DNA of 19,263 bases from the NCBI GenBank assembly GCA_001780825.1, contig MFIX01000221.1, positions 22,284-41,546 on the forward strand, read 5' to 3'. The DNA is from Candidatus Glassbacteria bacterium RIFCSPLOWO2_12_FULL_58_11. GTDB taxonomy: Bacteria; Gemmatimonadota; Glassbacteria; GWA2-58-10. The position numbers and the translations under genes are program-made. Below the pieces are notes generated by a model. The model searched no databases. It saw only the letters and a list, made by a program, of their open reading frames with translations, and was not told the DNA's origin. Below, piece by piece: positions 13,862-19,263 of the stretch. How positions within the stretch are numbered: position 1 is the stretch's first letter; each line of letters begins with the position of its first letter.

Positions 13862-14692
13862 TCAGAAATCAGCGTTGTTTCCTTTTAAAGAGTGCTCAAA
13901 GGATAAATAGAGAAATGATCCATATTCTCCGCGCGACGGTGACAAGCCGACCGGAAAACTTAAGCCAACCACTACCTGAAGGCCGGATTTAAAATCGAAT
14001 GCGTAACGCATTCCGGGATTCAGAAAAAATGCTTTTTCCGCCTTTACCGCGCCATTTGAAATTACCGATTGAGAGCGCGTTCCCAATGTCTCAAGCATTA
14101 AATTAAGCCTGTCATTGACTAAATAAATAATGCTCGCTCCATAATTATATCCTTTGATATCGGCACGTGAACCGTCGATCGCTTTTGCATTCGGAATATA
14201 CGTAGTCCCCAGATTCCAATGGCTGACCCAGCGTTCCTTTAATTCCACACTGATTGGAATATTGCCCTGCAGGCCGATTGATCCGCTTCCAAGTCCCCTT
14301 TTGTAGTCGCCGGAGGGCAGCAGCATAGAAAGGCGTGGAGCCACCGCAAGCGATCCTTTAAGGACCGTCTGGTGGCGGTAATTGATAAGAATATCGCCTA
14401 AACCGCCTTTTCCTGTGTCCGCGGCCCTTAAGCCGGGAATGGTATAAGATAGCTGATGTCGTTGTCCCGGCACGGGCCATTCCTGGGTAAAAGAATAAAC
14501 CCATGTTTTGTCCTTCATATACTGATAATACTGAATATGCTGGATAACACCCGCCTCCTGGTTATAGGCTTCCTCCAGGAGGAATGAGTTATCCTGTATC
14601 TTGCGAATTTCTGCTGCCAGAGCACGGTTCGGCGAGGAAAAGACAGCCCAGAGGGCCAGGATTGTCAAAAACATTTGTTTTCGCTTATCCAT
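13862..14692 (-). CDS. Outer-membrane beta-barrel-like protein (transporter/MetA-degradation-like family)
   Basis: 276-residue exported protein with a clear Sec signal peptide (MDKRKQMFLTILALWAVF, cleavage near ALAA at 24-27). The mature part alternates aromatic and small residues in beta-strand fashion (IQYYQYMKDKTWVYSFTQ, FLNPGMRYAFDFKSGL) and contains LPSGDYKRGLGSGS, typical of the loosely defined outer-membrane 'transporter' group related to Phenol_MetA_deg (PF13557). It ends in Phe, as many barrels do. GAGG lies six bases before the ATG. Base composition is lower in GC than its neighbours: a hand count of 14041-14100 gives 28 G+C of 60, against 43 of 60 at 15901-15960. A promoter and Fur-like box upstream suggest metal-responsive expression. 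Substrate unknown; the family call is moderate. Confidence 0.7.
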   Translation of the reverse strand: MDKRKQMFLTILALWAVFSSPNRALAAEIRKIQDNSFLLEEAYNQEAGVIQHIQYYQYMKDKTWVYSFTQEWPVPGQRHQLSYTIPGLRAADTGKGGLGDILINYRHQTVLKGSLAVAPRLSMLLPSGDYKRGLGSGSIGLQGNIPISVELKERWVSHWNLGTTYIPNAKAIDGSRADIKGYNYGASIIYLVNDRLNLMLETLGTRSQSVISNGAVKAEKAFFLNPGMRYAFDFKSGLQVVVGLSFPVGLSPSRGEYGSFLYLSFEHSLKGNNADF

Positions 14693-14867
14693 ATGTGCCT
14701 CTTTATTGTAATTAAATCCGATTGCCAGGTTTTTCAGGTTACAATATTTTTCAGGCTAAAGCAGAAATATCGTGATTCATAATATAGCGGATACCTCCAA
14801 TATTCTAAATATCTTAAGGAGCCGGTCCGCAACTCGTTTTCAGGCGTAATCTAAAATTTGTATCTTA

Positions 14868-14896
14868 TATTTAAACTGGATGCTTGGCTTTGTCAA
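14868..14896 (-). promoter_or_regulatory. Sigma-70 promoter for the beta-barrel gene
   Basis: On the - strand a perfect -35 TTGACA (14896-14891) is followed after 17 nt by TAAATA (14873-14868), a weak -10. It would give a leader of about 170 nt before ATG 14692. The Fur-like box lies directly upstream of the -35. Confidence 0.45.
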
Positions 14897-14902
14897 TAGA
14901 TT

Positions 14903-14921
14903 AATAATGTTTCTCATTCTC
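14903..14921 (-). promoter_or_regulatory. Fur-box-like operator upstream of the beta-barrel gene
   Basis: On the - strand GAGAATGAGAAACATTATT matches the classical Fur box GATAATGATAATCATTATC at 15 of 19 positions. Another GAATGA copy follows immediately upstream (14920-14926), giving a run of related hexamers. It ends 6 nt before the -35 element. Confidence 0.5.
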
Positions 14922-15270
14922 ATTCTATATTTAATCGTACAATTTTGAAACTCTTGCGAAATATTATTGTATACTTTTTAGTACCGTTTACGAGCGTATA
15001 TCCGGGAAACCCTGAAACGGTCTCGGCATCAGAGGCTGATAATTCATTAAAACTTTTACAGTTAGAAATAATTTTCAGGCCGCAGCCTTGCCTTTAACGG
15101 GCTGTCTGTGACATATTATTGGCATGCGGGTTAGTTCCCGGCGCATAGTTATGTGGATGTTAAAAATTCTGAAGGATTGAATTTGATTTGAAAAGAGCCG
15201 ACTTCTCCAAAAAGTAACCCGGGCAAATGTTGCTTTCTGGAAATTGCGGTTCTATCCTCTGGAGGCCGTG

Positions 15271-16737
15271 GTGCGAGGGATTTCTCTAGCGCTATTCTTT
15301 GCTTTTCTGGCCGTCGTTCCGATTCCGGCCCGCTCCGCCGATGATTCGCCTTTCGTAATCAATCCGGTGATCAGCACGGATAAATCGGTTGACTGTTCCT
15401 CCGTGGACCGGATTCTGGCCGGCCTGGTTCACCCGGGCATGACCGATGAGCAGAAAGTACTGGCGGTGTTCAACTGGATCCGGCGGGTAATGTACCACGG
15501 GGATGGGCCGGAGGAGTACGCTTTCGATTTCGGGAAAATGGTCCAGGTGCTGGGCAACGGGAGCTGCTTGAGGCAAACCGCTCCGCTGGCCCTGCTTCTC
15601 AAGCGCCTGGGGTACGAAAGCGAAAGCTGGGTGCACGATGGGCACCACATGCTGCAAGTCAGCTACGGCGGGAAATGGCATTGCCTGGACCCGCACATGA
15701 ACTTTTATGTCTTCGACCGCTCCGTTCCGCCGCATATCGCCGGTCTCGAGCAGTTGCGGGTCGATTCGACCCTGGCCTGGGCCGCGGAGGCCGAGCACCG
15801 CTCCGCGCCGGGATTCTTGCTCTGCGGGGACTCTCCGGCCTGGTTCAGCGGCGGGGGCTTGTGGGAGAAAGAGCCGGGCTGGCCGGACGTGACGATCAAA
15901 GACCCGCTCCGCCGGCTGACCCTGCGCCGCGGGGAAAGCATCAGCTTTTCCTGGCTGCCCGGCGATTACTATTACCGGAAAGCCTGGCAGTTCGATTACG
16001 GTCCGTACCATACCTGCGGAGCGCGGGACAGCCTGGACACTGCCAACTGGCCCATCTACGAACCGTACCGGGCGATAGTGAACGATACCCCCTGTTACCG
16101 TCACTGGGCCCAGGGCAAAATGGTCTACTATCCCGACCTGTTCAGCGACCACTTTCAGGATGGCGTGGCCGGCCAGAAGAATATCGTGCGGCTCTGTCCC
16201 TGTTTCGTGCTGATGCCCCAGGACCTTCGTTACCCGGGAGAGCTGGTTTTCTCGGTGGACTGTCCCTATGTTATCACCGCCGGGGAATTCCGGGTGAAAA
16301 AGGGCGAGATGCACGGCGGGATTACGGCCGAGGTCAGCACGGACGGGATGAAAAACTGGCAGCCGGTGACAGTTACCGACAGCGGCCAGGTTGTCCGGGG
16401 GCTGTTTGTCGATCAGATCAACGGCAGCTTCAACGGTTATTACCTGAAACTGATCCTGGCCGGCGACTCCTCAATGGAATCGCTCGAAATGACCAGTTAT
16501 TTCCAGCATAACCCCCTGGCTTTGCCTTACCTGGTTCCGGGGGAGAACCTGCTGAAAGTGGAGGCGGAGCATTTCGGTTCCCAGCTCAAGCTGGAATGGA
16601 GCTATGCCGAGGGCCCGGACTGGAAAAATACTAAAACCATCCTGCGGAATTTTCCCGAGGCCGGAGAGCTGAAAGTAGCGGTCGGCGGCGAAAAATACCC
16701 GCGCAACCTGTCGCTCACCCTGAGCGTACTGCCATGA
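15271..16737 (+). CDS. Exported transglutaminase-like-fold protein
   Basis: 488-residue secreted or periplasmic protein. A signal peptide (RGISLALFFAFLAVVPIPARSA) precedes a transglutaminase-like domain (about 40-150) with the Cys-His-Asp triad: Cys99 in GNGSCLRQTA, His125/His126 in WVHDGHHMLQV and Asp140 in WHCLDPHMNF. The helix KVLAVFNWIRRVMYHGDG before it is typical of the fold. The long remainder (about 150-488), with EISFSW-like and TSYFQHNPLALPYL segments, looks beta-rich and may be a carbohydrate- or protein-binding module; it was not recognised. GTG 15271 is chosen because GGAGG lies five bases upstream; TTG 15244 is possible but lacks a site. Members act as proteases, amidases or cross-linkers of peptides. 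The stop overlaps or nearly touches the DUF3179 gene, so the two are probably one transcript. Confidence 0.82.
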   Translation: MRGISLALFFAFLAVVPIPARSADDSPFVINPVISTDKSVDCSSVDRILAGLVHPGMTDEQKVLAVFNWIRRVMYHGDGPEEYAFDFGKMVQVLGNGSCLRQTAPLALLLKRLGYESESWVHDGHHMLQVSYGGKWHCLDPHMNFYVFDRSVPPHIAGLEQLRVDSTLAWAAEAEHRSAPGFLLCGDSPAWFSGGGLWEKEPGWPDVTIKDPLRRLTLRRGESISFSWLPGDYYYRKAWQFDYGPYHTCGARDSLDTANWPIYEPYRAIVNDTPCYRHWAQGKMVYYPDLFSDHFQDGVAGQKNIVRLCPCFVLMPQDLRYPGELVFSVDCPYVITAGEFRVKKGEMHGGITAEVSTDGMKNWQPVTVTDSGQVVRGLFVDQINGSFNGYYLKLILAGDSSMESLEMTSYFQHNPLALPYLVPGENLLKVEAEHFGSQLKLEWSYAEGPDWKNTKTILRNFPEAGELKVAVGGEKYPRNLSLTLSVLP

Positions 16738-16748
16738 GGAAGGACCGG

Positions 16749-17606
16749 ATGCGCCGCGCACATCAGATTGCGATATTGAGCTTTGCCGTTATGATGCTGG
16801 GAATTGTCCCGGTAAAGGCCCAGGCCCCGGGGCCGGGAAACCGCCGCCCCCCGTCGGCGCTCGAAAGCGGCAAGCTGATCGAGAAAAACGGTAAAAAGTA
16901 TCTCTGGGGCGGCCCGGATGAAGCCTCGAGCTTCGATATCACCGACTGCCCGCTTGAGATTTCTCATCTGCATTACGGCATGGGCCGGGAGTACCGCCCG
17001 GCCCTGATCCATCCGGAATTTGTCAGCGCCCGGGAGGCCGATCAGTGGCTGAAAGATGACAAGCGGGTGCTGGCGGTCAGGATCGGCGGGGAGATCAAAG
17101 CCTATCCGACCGATCTGCTCGTCCGGCACGCGATGGTGAACGATGTTGTCGGCGGACGTCCGGTCCTCGCCGCTTACTGCTATCTGGCGGAGCTCGGCGC
17201 GGTCTATGAGCGGACTTATCGCAGCCGGACTTTCACTTTCGGCTGCAGCGGCTACACTTATTTCGATCCGCGGTACTGGGAGGGCAAGGATGCCTTTGTC
17301 CTCTGGGACCGCGAAACCGAAAGCCTCTGGTGGCCGGTAGCCGGAAATGCCGTTTCCGGCCCCATGCACGGCGAGCCGCTAAGGCTGCTGGACAGTGGTC
17401 TCTGGTCACAGACAACCTGGGGTGAACTGAAATCGGCACATCCCGAGGCGATGGTGCTGGCGCCGGGCCAGACCATGGAACCTCCCGCCGGCTGGACCAG
17501 ATACGCCCCAGAACAGCTCAAGGAAGCAAAAGCATCGGCAGTTCTGGCGGACTCGATCGCGCCGCACTGGGGCGATAACTCCTCTTTCGGCAATCCTAAG
17601 CCTTAA
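16749..17606 (+). CDS. Exported DUF3179 protein
   Basis: 285-residue protein with a Sec signal peptide (MRRAHQIAILSFAVMMLGIVPVKAQ) and a full-length DUF3179 domain: VLAVRIGGEIKAYPTDLL, RHAMVNDVVGGRPVLAAYC, FTFGCSGYTYFDP, DAFVLWDRETESLWWPVAG and PEAMVLAP. The biochemical role of the family is not established; conserved Cys and His residues (HAMVND, AYCYL, FGCSG) are visible. The ATG at 16749 has AGGAAGGA five bases upstream; an ATG at 16734 overlaps the upstream stop as ATGA and would add five residues. Either way translation is coupled to the transglutaminase-like gene, suggesting a shared envelope function. No terminator was seen in the 264 nt after it. Confidence 0.85.
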   Translation: MRRAHQIAILSFAVMMLGIVPVKAQAPGPGNRRPPSALESGKLIEKNGKKYLWGGPDEASSFDITDCPLEISHLHYGMGREYRPALIHPEFVSAREADQWLKDDKRVLAVRIGGEIKAYPTDLLVRHAMVNDVVGGRPVLAAYCYLAELGAVYERTYRSRTFTFGCSGYTYFDPRYWEGKDAFVLWDRETESLWWPVAGNAVSGPMHGEPLRLLDSGLWSQTTWGELKSAHPEAMVLAPGQTMEPPAGWTRYAPEQLKEAKASAVLADSIAPHWGDNSSFGNPKP

Positions 17607-17777
17607 GACCCCATTCTATGTTCCATCGGTTTTCCTGCACCACATTCTGCGGAAGAAGTTATACCGTCGTCCCGCCGGCCTCTGCCTGCCTGAGCCTGTC
17701 TTCTGCCTTTTCATAAGCCTGATCAGCCCGAACGGAACAAATTTCAATAATTTGTGTACCAATAAATTACAAGCTTG

Positions 17778-17806
17778 TTGAGAATGATTGTCAGATACAT
17801 CATTAT
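17778..17806 (+). promoter_or_regulatory. Sigma-70 promoter for the cupredoxin gene
   Basis: TTGAGA (17778-17783) and CATTAT (17801-17806) are separated by 17 nt, giving a leader of roughly 58 nt. The -35 is overlapped by the Fur-like operator. Confidence 0.4.
17779..17793. promoter_or_regulatory. Fur-family-like operator overlapping the cupredoxin promoter
   Basis: TGAGAATGATTGTCA matches the 7-1-7 Fur-family consensus TGATAATnATTATCA at 12 of 14 specified positions. It shares GAGAATGAT with the operator at 592-610. Position over the -35 fits repression. Confidence 0.55.
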
Positions 17807-17838
17807 TGATTTCGCCAACAGCGGACCGGCAGTTCAAC

Positions 17839-17858
17839 CTGGTGGACTCGTCCACCGG
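17839..17858 (+). promoter_or_regulatory. Hairpin abutting the cupredoxin ribosome binding site
   Basis: GGTGGA (17841-17846) and TCCACC (17851-17856) pair around a CTCG loop. U-G and C-G pairs extend the stem to 8 bp at 17839-17858, drawing the first GG of the GGAGGGGG ribosome binding site (17857-17864) into the stem. This could limit translation. Confidence 0.4.
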
Positions 17859-17870
17859 AGGGGGTCTGAT

Positions 17871-18323
17871 ATGTTTAATCCGGGCAAGTCAAACTTCCGG
17901 GCGGCATTCCGGCTTTCCGGTTTCCTGGCCCTGGTCCTGTTCTGGGCTTTTATCTCCGGCTGCGGCGGCTACGGTAAAAGCAGCTACGATACCGGCAATC
18001 CTGTGACTCCGCCCATAGACAACGGCGGCAATGGGGGCGGCGGCGGGGGTGCTTCCCTGCATCAGGTCAACATGCAGAACACCCGCTTCCAGCCCGCGCA
18101 ACTGAGCATTTCGGCCGGTGACACGGTCAAATGGGTCAACCAGGACGATATGATACATACCGCCACCAGCGGCACCAATGGAGTGGCGGATGGCAACTGG
18201 AACTCCGGCAACTTGTCCAAGGGCGGGACTTTCACCAGGGTTTTTAATACTAAAGGGACTTTTCCCTATTACTGTATCCCGCACTATTCGCTCGGAATGA
18301 CCGGCTCGATAACCGTACAATAG
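17871..18323 (+). CDS. Lipoprotein cupredoxin (type 1 copper protein)
   Basis: 150-residue predicted lipoprotein: basic N-terminus, hydrophobic 15-28, lipobox ISGC with Cys31, then a Gly/Pro-rich tether (40-62) including six consecutive Gly. The plastocyanin/azurin-like domain spans about 63-150 (VNMQNTRFQPAQLSISAGD, VKWVNQDD). The type 1 copper ligands are all present: His96 in MIHTATS, then Cys135, His138 and Met143 in YYCIPHYSLGMTGS. It probably carries electrons at a membrane surface. ATG 17871 follows GGAGGGGG; an in-frame ATG at 17784 would lack this site and destroy the signal peptide. It stands alone between a Fur-like-operator promoter and a strong terminator, so it is likely monocistronic and metal-regulated. 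Confidence 0.9.
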   Translation: MFNPGKSNFRAAFRLSGFLALVLFWAFISGCGGYGKSSYDTGNPVTPPIDNGGNGGGGGGASLHQVNMQNTRFQPAQLSISAGDTVKWVNQDDMIHTATSGTNGVADGNWNSGNLSKGGTFTRVFNTKGTFPYYCIPHYSLGMTGSITVQ

Positions 18324-18354
18324 GATCGCGCCTTTTTCAGCTTATCGTTCAAGC

Positions 18355-18382
18355 AAAAAACCGCCGGCAGGCGGTTTTTTTT
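18355..18382 (+). terminator. Rho-independent terminator after the cupredoxin gene
   Basis: CCGCC-GGCA-GGCGG stem-loop (18361-18374), preceded by six As and followed by eight Ts (18375-18382), 31 nt after the stop codon. The A and T tracts can lengthen the stem and may also terminate the opposite strand. Confidence 0.9.
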
Positions 18383-18425
18383 GTCTGTAAACGCCTCCCG
18401 GGATATTACTGCGCAGACGAGCCGG

Positions 18426-18453
18426 TTGTATTCGGGAAGGAATTACTTATATT
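18426..18453 (+). promoter_or_regulatory. Possible sigma-70 promoter for the GNAT gene
   Basis: TTGTAT and TATATT with a 16-nt spacer, about 70 nt before the GTG start and downstream of the terminator. The -35 is poor. Confidence 0.35.
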
Positions 18454-18522
18454 TCCGGCAGGCAGCCGGGCCGATATGCGGCCGGGCAAAATTCCACGGA
18501 GACACAACGGGAGGGATGGAAC

Positions 18523-18990
18523 GTGAGCGACAACGGTCTGGTGATCCGGCCGGCGGAGGAGCGCGATGCCGAGACTGTCGCCCGGTTCAACGCGGCGATG
18601 GCGCTGGAGACCGAGAACCGGGAGCTGGGCTTGGAGACAGCCCTGGCCGGCGTGAAAAATCTGCTGAAAAACCCGCAGAACGGGTTTTACCTGATCGCCG
18701 AGCTGGAGGGTGAGAGCGCCGGGTCGTTGATGATCACCGGGGAGTGGAGCGACTGGCGCAACGGGATCTTCTGGTGGATCCAGAGCGTCTATATCCGGCC
18801 CGAGTACAGACGCCGGGGAATCTACCGCCGTCTCTACGCCCATGTCAAAGAACTGGCCCGCGCAAGAGCGGATGTCTGCGGCCTGCGCCTGTATGTCGAA
18901 CAGGAGAATCTTGCCGCCCAGAGGACTTATCTGGCCCTTGGAATGCGGGAGGCGCACTACCGGATGTTCGAACAGGACCTGGAGAGATAA
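18523..18990 (+). CDS. GNAT-family N-acetyltransferase
   Basis: 155-residue cytosolic acetyltransferase that uses acetyl-CoA. GNAT motif A is visible in IQSVYIRPEYRRRGIYRRL (86-104), with the pyrophosphate-binding RRRGIY where the second small residue of the usual Q/R-x-x-G-x-G/A is Tyr. Motif B follows as LRLYVEQENLAAQRTYLALGM (121-141). The length is normal for the family. The start is GTG 18523 with GGGAGG eight bases upstream. It is separated from the cupredoxin by a strong terminator and lies 64 nt before the MetE-like gene on the same strand, so those two may be co-transcribed. The acceptor is unknown. Confidence 0.9.
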   Translation: MSDNGLVIRPAEERDAETVARFNAAMALETENRELGLETALAGVKNLLKNPQNGFYLIAELEGESAGSLMITGEWSDWRNGIFWWIQSVYIRPEYRRRGIYRRLYAHVKELARARADVCGLRLYVEQENLAAQRTYLALGMREAHYRMFEQDLER

Positions 18991-19054
18991 GCATGATTTT
19001 CAAATACTTTCGCCGGCCTTATTTGTCCGGGCAAACTTCCGAGGCGCCTGACCG

Positions 19055-19263
19055 ATGAAAACCCAGAAGACTGCAAAGCTGCCCCTGTTCTACACCCAGG
19101 TTATCGGCTCTCTCCCCCGGCCCAAATTCCTGCTCGATCTGCTGGAGAGGCGTGACAAAGTGACCTCCGAGCGCTTCGACAGCCTGCTGGACGAGCTGGT
19201 TCTTTTCGCCATCCGGCTCCAGGAGGAGGCGGGCCTGGATGTGGTCAGCGACGGCGAGTGGCG
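19055..19263 (+). CDS. MetE-like cobalamin-independent methionine synthase family protein (5' part only)
   Basis: Sixty-nine codons are present before the window ends. The N-terminus FYTQVIGSLPRPKFLLDLL and the later IRLQEEAGLDVVSDGEW are typical of the MetE C-terminal (catalytic) domain family, which transfers a methyl group from a folate or other donor to homocysteine or a similar thiol. Because the protein begins directly with the VIGS.PRP motif, it belongs to the short stand-alone class rather than full-length E. coli-type MetE. Upstream GAGG lies ten bases from ATG 19055. The zinc-ligand residues are beyond the window. Confidence 0.85.
   Translation, partial: MKTQKTAKLPLFYTQVIGSLPRPKFLLDLLERRDKVTSERFDSLLDELVLFAIRLQEEAGLDVVSDGEW

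Larger units (their letters stand above)
14693..15270. other. AT-rich intergenic region between divergent genes
   Basis: 578 nt without a supported gene. It contains the ribosome binding site, promoter and Fur-like box of the - strand barrel gene. On the + strand there is a TATACT at 14970-14975 preceded by TTGAAA with a poor 19-nt spacing. The part 15000-15240 shows no recognised element. Hand count 14881-14940: 17 G+C of 60. Confidence 0.6.

Noticed and set aside
15120..15137. Sigma-54-like TTGGCATGCGGGTTAG
   Set aside because: The -24 half is fair, but the -12 position has AG instead of GC, and it lies about 130 nt from the start without other support.
14693..15270. Possible small gene or RNA in the long intergenic region
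   Set aside because: Only very short start-stop frames without ribosome binding sites, and no tRNA-like or conserved RNA fold was recognised.
15292..16314. - strand open frame of 340 codons
   Set aside because: Antisense shadow of the transglutaminase-like gene; no start signal and no domain pattern.
18033..18054. G-rich run in the cupredoxin gene as a possible repeat or regulatory element
   Set aside because: It encodes the Gly-rich tether typical of lipoproteins and needs no other explanation.

Overview
The window looks like a piece of a moderately GC-rich Gram-negative chromosome. The Gram-negative call rests on a TonB-dependent receptor, a second outer-membrane-type protein, several Sec signal peptides and a lipobox. 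The style (uncultivated FCB-like or deltaproteobacteria-like lineage) is only a guess; nothing in the sequence fixes the taxon. No tRNA, rRNA, CRISPR array, insertion sequence or phage gene was seen.

Left part (1-2022, + strand): dCTP deaminase (dcd), then a COG0523/CobW-family metal-chaperone GTPase. A Fur/Zur-like operator lies between them. Centre-left (2023-12108, - strand): a long co-directional block. Read in transcription order it holds a HTH-plus-receiver regulator, a TonB-dependent receptor, a lone ABC-type periplasmic substrate-binding protein, a membrane histidine kinase, a receiver-HD-GYP response regulator, a B12-domain-type radical SAM enzyme, a class I methyltransferase and an exported O-methyltransferase-like protein. 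From the receptor to the class I methyltransferase the spacing is tight (8-nt overlap to 120 nt), so this is probably one operon that couples envelope sensing to c-di-GMP turnover and to radical SAM/methyl-transfer chemistry.

Centre-right (12109-15270): divergent from the HTH-receiver gene is a gene fusing a degenerate receiver domain to a FeeM/autoinducer-synthase-like acyltransferase. The divergent gap holds a good sigma-70 promoter on the - strand and a sigma-54-like promoter on the + strand. An octamer, TTATCCGG, recurs in this gap and upstream of the receptor gene. Next comes an AT-richer patch with a beta-barrel-like outer-membrane protein and a long intergenic region carrying a promoter and a 15/19 Fur-box match.

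Right part (15271-19263, + strand): an exported transglutaminase-fold protein coupled to a DUF3179 protein, a lipoprotein cupredoxin with a Fur-like operator and a hairpin on its ribosome binding site, a strong terminator, a GNAT acetyltransferase, and the start of a MetE-like methionine synthase cut by the window end.

Two themes stand out. One is a possible sensing/signalling module (acyl-signal synthase-like fusion, HTH-receiver, receptor, binding protein, kinase, HD-GYP). The other is a scattered set of GAGAATGA-containing Fur/Zur-like boxes in front of metal-related or envelope genes.
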